DNA of 64,000 bases from Pseudonocardia sp. ICBG1293 (GTDB taxonomy: Bacteria; Actinomycetota; Actinomycetes; Mycobacteriales; Pseudonocardiaceae): NCBI RefSeq assembly GCF_020131355.1, contig NZ_JAHLEL010000044.1:62001-126000 (forward strand). The letters are read 5' to 3'. A program made the translations under genes and the position numbers. A model generated the notes under the pieces. The model did no database searches and had not been told where the DNA came from. It saw only the letters and a program-made list of their open reading frames with translations. Positions 16,311-24,693 of this stretch are shown here, piece after piece. How positions within the stretch are numbered: position 1 is the stretch's first letter; each line of letters opens with the position of its first letter.

Positions 16311-17710
16311 CGGGCCCGCCCCCAGACGTCGGAGGCGACGGTCTCGTCGTAGACGCCCAGGCCGTGCAGCCGCCCGCGGCGGCGCAGCACGACGGCCCAC
16401 ACCGCACCGGCCCCGAGCGCCACGGCGAGCGCGATCCCGGTGGCCGGGGCGGCGACGACGAACGCGACCAGGGCCGCGACCAGCGACGGGACGGCCACCA
16501 CCGCGGTCGCGACCGCGGCCGGGGTCAGCTCGCCGATGCGGCGCAGGAAGGCCGGCGCGGCCAGGCAGACCAGCGCGTAGCCGACGAGGAACCCGACCGT
16601 CGCGACGCCGAGCAGCGCGGCGAGCACCGTCCCGACCGGGACGCCCAGCGCCACCGGGACGGCGACCGCGAGCGTCGCCGCGGGCGCCCCGAGCCCGACG
16701 GCGACGTGCGGGATCCGGAACCGGCGGTGGGTGCGCCCCAGCGGGCGGGGCACGACGCCGTCGCGGGCCAGGGCGAACAGCACCCGCGACAGCGCGGTGG
16801 TCGTCGCGACCGCGCAGGCCAGGAAGGACAGGACGAGCGCGGCGTCGAGCAGCGGGGGGATCCAGGACCAGCCTCGGGCGACGGCGAGTACCTGCACCGG
16901 CTGGGTCTGCCCGGCCAGCCCGCCCGGGACGGCGGCGAACCCGGAGACCTGCACCGCGGCCGCGAGGACGTAGAGCACGGCGGTCACCGCCGCGGTCGCG
17001 GTGACCGCGCGCGGCACCGACCGGAACGGGCGCCGGGCCTCGGCCCCGAGCGAGGTGGCCACCTCGAAGCCGATGAACGCCGCCAGCGCGGGCACCACGC
17101 CCGCGGCGACCGCACCCGGGCCGGCGGGCGGGGCGGGAGCACCGGTGCCGGGCAGCGGGCCGCCGACGAGCAGCACCACGAACACCCCGACCAGCACCGC
17201 GACCGCGACCGCCTCCACCAGCAGCACCACCCGCGCCGCGGGGCGGACCCCGCGCACGACCAGCGCGGTCACCACCGCGCCGACCGCGACGGCGAGCAGT
17301 GCCGACGCGAGCGGCCCGGTCGCCCACGGCCCGCACAGCGGCCCGAGGTAGGCCACCGCACCCGCGATCGCCGCGCCGCACAGCAGCAGGTACCCGGCCA
17401 GCGTCGCGATCCCGGCCGCGAACGCCGGTCCGGCGCCGAGGCCCTGCGCGGTCAGCGTGTAGATCCCCCCGGGCGCCGCCATCCGGCGGGTGAACCGGGC
17501 GATCGAGGCGGCGACGAGCAGCGCGAGCACACCGGCGACGACGAACGACCACACCGTGCCCGCCCCGGCCATCCCCGCGACGATCACCGGGGTGGCCGCC
17601 ATCGCCGCCGAGGGCGCCGATCCGGCGATCGACTGGGCCGCGACGTCGGCCGGGCCCAGCCGTCGCCGGGCCAGGCCGTGCACCGGTGACCGGTCACGCA
17701 ACGACGTCAC
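16307..17710 (-). CDS. APC-family amino acid/amine permease
   Basis: A 467-residue, 12-segment transporter of the amino acid-polyamine-organocation superfamily. Segment 1 carries the helix break SIAGSAPSAAMAATP, segment 6 the conserved AAFIGFEVATSLGAEAR, and segment 8 the SFLACAVATTTALSRVLFALARDG region. It is followed by the broken IclR gene in the same operon. With a second APC gene and an amine oxidase nearby, an amine or amino acid is the likely substrate. Both the promoter side and the operon end are touched by IS elements. Confidence 0.85.
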   Translation of the reverse strand: MTSLRDRSPVHGLARRRLGPADVAAQSIAGSAPSAAMAATPVIVAGMAGAGTVWSFVVAGVLALLVAASIARFTRRMAAPGGIYTLTAQGLGAGPAFAAGIATLAGYLLLCGAAIAGAVAYLGPLCGPWATGPLASALLAVAVGAVVTALVVRGVRPAARVVLLVEAVAVAVLVGVFVVLLVGGPLPGTGAPAPPAGPGAVAAGVVPALAAFIGFEVATSLGAEARRPFRSVPRAVTATAAVTAVLYVLAAAVQVSGFAAVPGGLAGQTQPVQVLAVARGWSWIPPLLDAALVLSFLACAVATTTALSRVLFALARDGVVPRPLGRTHRRFRIPHVAVGLGAPAATLAVAVPVALGVPVGTVLAALLGVATVGFLVGYALVCLAAPAFLRRIGELTPAAVATAVVAVPSLVAALVAFVVAAPATGIALAVALGAGAVWAVVLRRRGRLHGLGVYDETVASDVWGRAR

Positions 17711-17757
17711 GACGCCCCCTCCCCACCCTCACCGGTGATCCTCGCCCGCGGACACTA

Positions 17758-18880
17758 GTGTTGCGGTAACTAGGTTACTTTACTCACGGGCTGGTTTACG
17801 GGATCATGAGCTGTGCCGTTGACTGTGACCGTGGACGTTCCGGCCGCCGACCGCGAGGTGCTGGAGTCCTGGCTGCGTTCCTCGTCGGTTTCGGCGGGAC
17901 TGGCCCGACGGGGCAGGATCGTGTTGCTGGCCGCGGACGGGGTGGCGGTCAAGGACATCGTCACACTGGTCGGGGCGTCGAAGGCGACGGTGATCGGGTG
18001 GAAGAAGCGTTACGCCGCTGAGGGGATCGCCGGGCTGGCCGACCGGCCCAAGGCGGGCCGGCCGCCGGTGATCGACGAGGTCGCGGTCGTGCTCGCCACG
18101 CTGGAACCGCCGCCTGAGCGGCTCGGAGTCACGCACTGGTCGTCACGGCTGCTCGGTGCCGAGCTCGGGATCTCCCACGTGTGGATCGGCAAGATTTGGC
18201 GGCGGTGGGGGCTGCAGCCGTGGAAGTCCGAGACGTTCAAGTTCTCCACCGATCCCGAGCTCGAAGCCAAGGTCCGCGACATCGTCGGGTTGTATCTGAA
18301 CCCGCCGGACAAGGCCGTCGTGCTCTGCGTCGACGAGAAATCCCAGGTCCAGGCCCTGGACCGGACAGCGCCGATCCTGCCGATCATGCCCGGTATCCCG
18401 GAGAAACGGACGCATGACTACGTCCGTCACGGCACCACCACGCTGTTCGCGGCGTTAGAGGTCGCGACCGGGCGGGTCGAGCAGGCGTGCCTGCCGCGGC
18501 ATCGCCATCAGGAGTTCCTGCGGTTCCTCAAGCAGGTCGCGAAGGCCTACCCGCGGCGCAAGCTGCACCTGGTGGTGGACAACTACGCGACCCACAAGCA
18601 CCCCGCAGTGAAGGCCTGGCTGGCCCGCAACCCGCGGATCACCCTGCACTTCACCCCGACCTCGGGATCGTGGCTGAACATGGTCGAGGTCTTTTTCGGG
18701 GTCATCACCCGCCAGGCCATTCGCCACGGCAGCTTCGGCAGCGTCAGAGAACTGATCGGCGCGATCGGCCGGTTCATCGACGGCTGGAACGAACGCTGCC
18801 ACCCGTTCATCTGGACCAAACCCGCAGACCACCTACTCAACCACTGCCGACCCGGTCAAAGAACATCGTTTACGCGACAC
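17758..18880 (+). mobile_element. IS630-family insertion sequence
   Basis: A 1123-bp element bounded by TA on both sides (17756-17757 and 18881-18882), the TA target duplication of IS630/mariner elements. Terminal inverted repeats are GTGTTGCGGTAAC at the left and GTGTCGCGTAAAC at the right end read inward. It sits in the divergent intergenic region between two APC permease genes, so it may have disturbed their promoters. Confidence 0.88.
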
Positions 18881-18883
18881 TAG
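17813..18883 (+). CDS. IS630-family transposase
   Basis: A 356-residue DDE transposase. An N-terminal helix-turn-helix (VKDIVTLVGASKATVIGWKK) is followed by the catalytic domain with CVDEKSQVQAL (first Asp), HLVVDNYATHKHP (second Asp) and GSWLNMVEVFFG (Glu). It appears intact. The stop codon TAG uses the TA of the right target duplication, so the last base of the reading frame lies outside the element. Confidence 0.92.
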   Translation: MPLTVTVDVPAADREVLESWLRSSSVSAGLARRGRIVLLAADGVAVKDIVTLVGASKATVIGWKKRYAAEGIAGLADRPKAGRPPVIDEVAVVLATLEPPPERLGVTHWSSRLLGAELGISHVWIGKIWRRWGLQPWKSETFKFSTDPELEAKVRDIVGLYLNPPDKAVVLCVDEKSQVQALDRTAPILPIMPGIPEKRTHDYVRHGTTTLFAALEVATGRVEQACLPRHRHQEFLRFLKQVAKAYPRRKLHLVVDNYATHKHPAVKAWLARNPRITLHFTPTSGSWLNMVEVFFGVITRQAIRHGSFGSVRELIGAIGRFIDGWNERCHPFIWTKPADHLLNHCRPGQRTSFTRH

Positions 18884-19076
18884 CTCCCCATGTCGACGCC
18901 ATGACCAGCGACGACGGGTCGAACGAGAAAAACTGCGGCGCCGTTCCCGCCGTGCGGGAACACCACCACCGGTGATTCGCACCACACGGGATCCGGCGTT
19001 GTGCACGGTCCGCGGCACCGGCCACCGTCCCGGCACCCGACGTCCGCCTCGACCGCCTCGACCGCCAGGAGGAACC

Positions 19077-20636
19077 GTGAGCGCACCCGCGCCCCGCCCG
19101 TCACCACCGTCGCCGTCCGCGGAGCCCGCGGACCGGCACCGTCTGCGCGGGACGCTGGGCGCCGGGCCGATCGTGTTCATGGTGGTCGCCGCGGCCGCGC
19201 CGCTGACCGTCGTCGCGGGCACGGTGCCGCTGGGGCTGGCCGCGGGCAACGGCGCCGCGTTCCCGATGACCTTCGTGCTGTGCGCGGTGGTGCTGCTGCT
19301 GTTCGCGGTGGGCTTCTGCGCGATGTCGCGGCACGTCCCGGGCGCCGGCGCCTTCTACGCCTACGTGGCCCGTGGGCTCGGCCCCGCCCCCGGTCTGGGG
19401 TCGGCGTTCCTCGCGCTGGTCACCTACACCGCCGTGCAGGCCGCGGTGTACGGCTACCTCGGCGCGACCGTCGACGCGCTGGTGCAGCACTACGGCGGTC
19501 CCGCCCTGCCCTGGTACCTCTACGCCGCCGCCGCACTCGTCGTCGCCGGGGTGCTGGGCTACCGCCACATCGAGCTGTCCGGGAAGGTCCTGGGCACGCT
19601 GCTGGTCGCCGAGGTGGCGATCGTGCTGGTGTTCGACGCCGTCGTCGCCGCGACCGGCGGCCTCGGCTCCGGCCGGTCGACCGCACTGTTCGTGCCGTCG
19701 CAGTTCCTGTCCGGCTCGCTCGGCATCGCGATCATGTTCGCGATCGCGTCGTTCATCGGCTTCGAGGCCACCGCGGTGTTCCGCGACGAGGCCCGCGACC
19801 CCGAGCGGACCGTCCCCCGCGCCACCTATCTGGCTCTGGTCCTGATCGGCGCCTTCTACGCGCTGTCCTCGTGGGCGGTCGTCTCCGCCTGGGGCGACGC
19901 CGGCGCCGTGGCCCGGGCGACCGAGGACCCCGGGAACATGATCATCACGACGGTCACGGCGGTGCTCGGCCCCCTCGGTGGCGACCTGGCCCAGGTCCTG
20001 CTGGTCACGAGCCTGTTCGCGGCGCTGCTGTCGTTCCACAACGTGCTCTCGCGCTACCTGTTCGCCCTCGGCAACGCCGGCACGATGCCCGCCGCGCTGG
20101 GCCGCAGCCACGCCCGGCACGCGTCGCCGCACGCCGCGTCGCTGGCCCAGTCCGGGACCGCGCTGGCGCTGATCGTGGTGTTCGCGGTGACCGGGATGGA
20201 CCCGGTGACCCAGGTGTTCGCCTGGATGGCCGGGACCGCGACCCTCGGCGTGCTCGCGCTGATGGCCCTGACCTGCGCCGCGGTGCTCGTGTTCTTCCGC
20301 GCGCAGCGCGGGCGGGACGCGCGGCACGACGGCCGCCCGCCCGTCGACACCCGGGTCTGGCACACCGTCCTCGCCCCGGCGCTCGGGCTGGCCGGCCTGC
20401 TCGCCTGCCTGTGGCTGACCGTCGCCAACTTCCCGACCCTCATAGGCGGCTCCCCCGCACTGGCGACCGCCATCGGCGGGGTCCTCGTCGCCGCGTTCGT
20501 CCTCGGAGCGGTCCTGACCCGCTTCACCGGTGCCCGCCCCGGGCCCTTGCCCTCGTCCGCCGCGCCCGGAACCGTCGTCGGGGACGACACCGGGCACGAC
20601 ACCGCCGGAACCGACCTCCAGGAGGAGACCCGATGA
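19077..20636 (+). CDS. APC-family permease linked to copper amine oxidase
   Basis: A 519-residue, 12-segment amino acid/amine transporter. Motifs include GPIVFMVVAAAAPLTVVAGT in segment 1 and IASFIGFEATAVFRDEARDP in segment 6. GTG 19077 follows an AGGAGGA ribosome site. The stop overlaps the ATG of the amine oxidase gene (ATGA), so import of an amine and its oxidation were coupled. A charged, disordered C-terminal tail of about 40 residues follows the last helix. Confidence 0.87.
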   Translation: MSAPAPRPSPPSPSAEPADRHRLRGTLGAGPIVFMVVAAAAPLTVVAGTVPLGLAAGNGAAFPMTFVLCAVVLLLFAVGFCAMSRHVPGAGAFYAYVARGLGPAPGLGSAFLALVTYTAVQAAVYGYLGATVDALVQHYGGPALPWYLYAAAALVVAGVLGYRHIELSGKVLGTLLVAEVAIVLVFDAVVAATGGLGSGRSTALFVPSQFLSGSLGIAIMFAIASFIGFEATAVFRDEARDPERTVPRATYLALVLIGAFYALSSWAVVSAWGDAGAVARATEDPGNMIITTVTAVLGPLGGDLAQVLLVTSLFAALLSFHNVLSRYLFALGNAGTMPAALGRSHARHASPHAASLAQSGTALALIVVFAVTGMDPVTQVFAWMAGTATLGVLALMALTCAAVLVFFRAQRGRDARHDGRPPVDTRVWHTVLAPALGLAGLLACLWLTVANFPTLIGGSPALATAIGGVLVAAFVLGAVLTRFTGARPGPLPSSAAPGTVVGDDTGHDTAGTDLQEETR

Positions 20637-22523
20637 CCGCCGTCCAGGAGCCGCGCACGACCGCCACCCATCCACTGGCCCCGACCACCGCGGCCGAGGT
20701 CACCGCCGTCCGCGAGGTCCTCGCCGCGGCCGGGCTGCTCGGCGAGAACGTCCGCTTCGCGTTCTTCGCCCCCGAGGAGCCCGCCAAGTCCGAGGTGCTC
20801 GCCCACCCCGACGGCACCGACGCCGACCGCAGCTTCCGCGCGGTGCTGCTGGACCTGGGCACCGGCCGGTCCCACGACACGGTCGTCTCGGCCACCCGCC
20901 GCGAGCTGGTCTCCAGCCGCGAGCTGGAGCCCGAGCGCGAGGGCCAGCCGCCGATCATCGACTCGGAGTTCGAGTTCATCGAGGACGTCCTCAACGCCTC
21001 ACCGGACTGGCTCGCCGCGCTGGAGGAGCGCGGGCTGGAGCCCGCCTCGGTGCGCGCGGTGCCGCTCTCGGCCGGTGTCTACGACGTCCCCGGGGAGAAG
21101 GGCCGCCGGCTCGCCAGGGCCTTCGGGTTCCGCCAGGACCACGAGGCCGACCACGCCTGGGCGCACCCCGTCGACGGGCTCGTCGCCTACGTCGACCTCA
21201 CCGCCCGCACGGTCGACCGGGTGATCGACACCGGTGTCGTCCCGGTGCCCGCGACCAGCGGGAACTTCGACGACCCGGCCGTGCAGGGCGAGCACATGAC
21301 CTCGCTGAGGCCGATCGAGATCACCCAGCCCGAGGGGCGCTCGTTCACCGTCACCGACGGCCGCGTCCGCTGGGGCAAGTGGGACCTGCGCGTCGGGTTC
21401 AACGAGCGCGAGGGTCTGACCCTGCACCAGATCGCCTTCGACGACCGCCCGATCTGCTACCGGGCCTCGGTCGCGGAGATGGTCGTGCCCTACGCCGACC
21501 CGGCGCCGGTGCGGTTCTGGCAGAACTACTTCGACTGCGGCGAGTACATGTTCGCCCGCTACGCCGACTCCCTGCAGCTGGGCTGCGACTGCCTCGGCGA
21601 CATCCACTACCTCGACGCGGTGGTCGCCGACGACCTGGGCAACCCGCGCACGATCGGCAACGCCATCTGCCTGCACGAGGAGGACCACGGGGTCCTCTGG
21701 AAGCACACCGACATCTTCACCGGCGCCCGCGAGGTGCGGCGCCAGCGTCGCCTGGTGATCTCCTTCTTCACCCCGATCGGCAACTACGACTACGGACCTC
21801 TACCTCGACGGCACCATCGAGCTGGAGTGCAAGGCGACCGGCATCGTGTTCACCTCCGGCACGCCGGGCGAGTACGCCACCGAGGTGGCGCCGGGCCTGG
21901 GCGCGCCGTTCCACCAGCACCTGTTCTCCGCCCGGCTGGACATGACCGTCGACGGCACGGCCAACGCCGTCGAGGAGGTCGAGGCGGTCCGCGTGCCGAT
22001 GGGCGAGGGCAACGCCCACGGCAACGCGTTCGCCCGCTCGGCGACCCGGCTGACCCGCGAGTCGCAGGCGCAGCGGGACGCCGATCCCGGGTCCGGGCGG
22101 GTCTGGCACGTGGTGAACACCGAGAAGACCAATGCGCTGGGCCGGCCGGTCGGCTACGTCCTGCACCCGCACGGCCAGCCCACCCTGCTGGCGGACCCGG
22201 CGTCGTCGATCCACGCCCGCGCCACGTTCGCCTCGAAGGCGCTGTGGGTGACCCGCTACGACCCGGCGCAGCGCTACCCGGCCGGGGACTTCGTGAACCA
22301 GAACCCGGGCGGGGACGGGCTGCCGTCCTGGGTGGCGGCGGACCGCGACCTCGACGGCGAGGACGTCGTGCTGTGGCACACCTTCGGCCTCACGCACTTC
22401 CCGCGCCCGGAGGACTGGCCGGTGATGCCGGTCGACCACACCGGCTTCGTCCTGAAGCCCGCCGGGTTCTTCGACCGCAACCCGACCCTCGACGTGCCCC
22501 CGGCCCCGACGAGCTGCCACTGA
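20633..22523 (+). pseudogene. Copper amine oxidase, frameshifted by an 11-base loss
   Basis: A primary-amine oxidase that would convert RCH2NH2 to aldehyde, NH3 and H2O2. Frame one (20633 to 21795) gives residues 1-387: the N domains, the catalytic base region YFDCGEYMFARYADSLQLG, and the cofactor site GNYDYG with the topaquinone tyrosine at about residue 385. Frame two continues [16 protein letters not shown], the copper HQH motif ([11 protein letters not shown]) and the third-His region [14 protein letters not shown] to the end. Family members read NYDYGFYWY before YLDG; here 11 bases are missing exactly between 21795 and 21796. Restoring them gives about 633 residues, normal for the AGAO type. 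As written the product is cut off, so it is either a recent pseudogene or a sequence error. Confidence 0.85.
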
Positions 22524-22546
22524 CCACCCGCCCCACCACGGGCCGG

Positions 22547-22614
22547 CGCCGCACACGTCGTGTCGCCGCCGCACGGGTCCTGTCCTGTGCGGCGCGTGCA
22601 CGACGTGTGCGGCG
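22547..22614. terminator. Large nested inverted repeat after the amine oxidase gene
   Basis: Outer arms of 16 bases (22547-22562 and 22599-22614) are perfectly complementary; an inner pair of 8-base arms (CGCCGCAC 22567-22574 and GTGCGGCG 22587-22594) nests inside. It lies 24 bases after the amine oxidase stop and before the peroxiredoxin promoter. A terminator is the simplest reading, but no T-tract follows and the size is unusual. Confidence 0.6.
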
Positions 22615-22721
22615 GTGTCTGCGGACAGGGCGGCGGTGTGACGACGGCGCGGGGTCGTGCGGGGTGGTGGCGGACTAGGGTCGGTGCCGACCGCTCCACC
22701 CCGTAGCTGCAGGAGGAACCC

Positions 22722-23207
22722 GTGGCTCTCGCCGCCGGTGACCAGATCCCCGACGTCACCCTGATGACCCCGTCCGCCGAGGGCCCGAAGCCGGTGCAGA
22801 GCGCCTCGGTGCTCGGCAGCGGCACCGTCGTGCTGTTCGGCGTGCCCGGCGCGTTCACCCCGGCCTGCTCCGACACCCACCTGCCGGGCTTCGTGCTGCG
22901 CCGCGACGAGCTCAAGGCCAAGGGCGTCGACACCGTCGCCTGTACCTCGGCCAACGACGCGTTCGTGCTCGAGGCGTGGGCCGAGTCCCGCGGCGCCGGC
23001 GACGCGGTGCTGATGCTCGCCGACGGCAACGCCGAGTTCGCCACGGCCGCCGGGCTGGACATGGACGGCTCGAAGTTCGGTCTCGGCACCCGCTCGAAGC
23101 GCTACGCCGCGATCATCACCGACGGCGTCGTGCGCTGGATCGGCGTCGAGGACGTCCCGTCCACCGTCGAGGTCTCCGGCGTCGAGTCGGTGCTCGCCCA
23201 GCTCTGA
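22722..23207 (+). CDS. Peroxiredoxin (Prx5-type, redoxin family)
   Basis: A 161-residue thiol peroxidase reducing H2O2 or organic hydroperoxides. The peroxidatic cysteine lies in GVPGAFTPACSDTHLPGF, the Prx5 signature, and the conserved Arg lies in GTRSKRYAAI. GTG 22722 has an AGGAGG site. It stands alone between the amine oxidase (which would make H2O2) and a TetR gene; functional linkage to the oxidase is attractive but unproven. Confidence 0.9.
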   Translation: MALAAGDQIPDVTLMTPSAEGPKPVQSASVLGSGTVVLFGVPGAFTPACSDTHLPGFVLRRDELKAKGVDTVACTSANDAFVLEAWAESRGAGDAVLMLADGNAEFATAAGLDMDGSKFGLGTRSKRYAAIITDGVVRWIGVEDVPSTVEVSGVESVLAQL

Positions 23208-23252
23208 GCGCGACCCCCCGGACCTTCGGCGCGCGGGCCTACACTCGGCCGC

Positions 23253-23852
23253 GTGCCGAAGGTCCTGGGCTCGCTCGCCACGCACCGCGAGCAGGTCCGT
23301 GAGCGCGTGTTCGACGCGCTGCGCGTGCAGCTCTACGAGCGCGGCTTCGACACGGTGACCCTGTCCGGGGTCGCCACCGCCGCGGGGGTGGGCCGCTCGG
23401 CGCTCTACAACCACTTCCCCGACCGCCAGGCCCTGCTCGTCGCGTTCGTCGAGCACGAGGCGCAGCGCTACGTCGCCGAGCTGGACGCCGCGCTCGCCGA
23501 CGCGCCGGGCCCGCACGAGCGCCTCGCCGCCTTCGCCCGGATGCAGCTGCGCCGCCTCGCCGAGTTCCACCTGCCGCCCGGCCAGGCACTCGCCGGTGCG
23601 CTCGACCCGGCCGCCTACCGCCGGATCGCCGCGCACGCCGACCCCATCGGGGACCGGCTGGTGGCGGTGCTGCGCGAGGGCGCGGCCGAGGGCTGCATGG
23701 TCGACGACGACCCCCGGGTGCTCGCCGCCGTCGTGGCCGGGGCGCTGTCGAGCAGGCGGATCGTCGACGTCGACCCGGCCGAGCTCGACGTCACGGTGGA
23801 GACCGCGGTCGCGGCCGTGCTGCGAGCGGTCTCGACGGTTGCGCGCGACTGA
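23253..23852 (+). CDS. TetR-family transcriptional regulator
   Basis: 199 residues. The N-terminal helix-turn-helix is typical (TLSGVATAAGVGRSALYNHFPDRQALL); the C-terminal ligand domain is unassigned. TACACT (23240-23245) lies seven bases before the GTG, with no Shine-Dalgarno, so a leaderless mRNA is likely. A 21-bp palindrome of TetR-operator shape lies 36 bases after its stop, just before the heme oxygenase gene, making that gene a likely target. Confidence 0.87.
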   Translation: MPKVLGSLATHREQVRERVFDALRVQLYERGFDTVTLSGVATAAGVGRSALYNHFPDRQALLVAFVEHEAQRYVAELDAALADAPGPHERLAAFARMQLRRLAEFHLPPGQALAGALDPAAYRRIAAHADPIGDRLVAVLREGAAEGCMVDDDPRVLAAVVAGALSSRRIVDVDPAELDVTVETAVAAVLRAVSTVARD

Positions 23853-23863
23853 GGCTAGCCTTA
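23850..23863. promoter_or_regulatory. Iron-box-like site (DtxR/IdeR type)
   Basis: AGGCTAGCCT is a perfect 10-base palindrome matching nine of ten bases in the core of the IdeR/DmdR consensus (AGGCTAACCT); the outer positions match poorly. It overlaps the tetR stop and lies about 90 bp upstream of heme oxygenase, an enzyme that is commonly iron-regulated. Confidence 0.4.
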
Positions 23864-23887
23864 CCCGCGTCCGCCCCCTAGCATCGT

Positions 23888-23908
23888 GATCTGACACGGT
23901 GTCAGATC
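23888..23908. promoter_or_regulatory. TetR-type palindromic operator
   Basis: GATCTGACAC-G-GTGTCAGATC: ten-base perfect arms around one central base. It ends 44 bases before the heme oxygenase ATG, where it could block the promoter, and directly follows a tetR gene. The symmetry is seen directly; binding by that TetR is inferred. Confidence 0.65.
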
Positions 23909-23952
23909 CGGCGCCGTGCCGTCGCACCAGACGTCACGTCACGGGAGGGCCG

Positions 23953-24612
23953 ATGGACGCCACGACCCCCATCACGGGCACGCTGTCCGCCGATCTCCGC
24001 CAGGCCACGTGGCCGGTCCACGAGCGGGCGCACCACTGCAGCTACTTCGGGGCGTTGTTCGACGGCGCCCTGCCGCTGGGCGGCTACACCCTGCTCGCCG
24101 AGCAGTACGTCGCGATCTACACCGCGCTCGAGACGGCCGGGGACGCCCTGGCCGCCGACCCGGTCGCGGCGCCGTTCGTGATCGACGAGCTGCGCCGGGT
24201 GCCCGCCCTGCACGCCGACCTCGACGCCCTGGGCGGCGGGGTCCCCCGGATCCTCCCCGCGACCACGGCCTACGTGGCCCGGCTGCGCGCGACCGCGGCG
24301 GACCCGGCCCTGTTCGTCGCCCACCACTACGTCCGTTACCTCGGCGACCTCGCCGGCGGCCAGGTCGTCGGGAAGACCCTGCAGCGCACCTACGGCATCG
24401 ACGGACCGGGTCGGCTGTTCTACGACTTCACCGCCCTCGGCAGCCCCTCGCGGTTCCGGGCCCGCTACCGCGCCCTGCTCGACGGCGCGGCCTGGACACC
24501 GGCGCAGCGCGAGCGGCTGCTCGCCGAGGCGGTGCACGCCTTCGAGCTGAACATCGCCGTGCTCGAGGAGATGGCGCAGGAGGTCGGGCTCGGCCAGCCG
24601 CTGGCGTCCTGA
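23953..24612 (+). CDS. Heme oxygenase (biliverdin-producing)
   Basis: A 219-residue all-helical enzyme that opens heme to biliverdin, CO and Fe2+ and so releases heme iron. The proximal histidine lies in ATWPVHERAHH near residue 25, and the distal helix has the signature HHYVRYLGDLAGGQVVGK. ATG 23953 follows GGGAGGG. Upstream lie an iron-box-like site and a TetR-type operator, suggesting control by iron and by a second signal. No heme transporter genes are adjacent. Confidence 0.93.
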   Translation: MDATTPITGTLSADLRQATWPVHERAHHCSYFGALFDGALPLGGYTLLAEQYVAIYTALETAGDALAADPVAAPFVIDELRRVPALHADLDALGGGVPRILPATTAYVARLRATAADPALFVAHHYVRYLGDLAGGQVVGKTLQRTYGIDGPGRLFYDFTALGSPSRFRARYRALLDGAAWTPAQRERLLAEAVHAFELNIAVLEEMAQEVGLGQPLAS

Positions 24613-24693
24613 GCGGGGTCTCCCCCGGACGGCGGACGCGCGCTCCCTAGACTCGACGCCCGTCCCCCGACCACCGAACCCAGGAGTGTCCCG

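Noticed and set aside
14710..18882. IS110 and IS630 as ends of one composite transposon carrying the APC permease
   Set aside because: The elements belong to different families with unrelated ends and each has its own insertion signature.
21782..22523. Programmed frameshift in the copper amine oxidase
   Set aside because: Eleven bases of conserved coding sequence are missing at the break, so recoding could not restore the family sequence.
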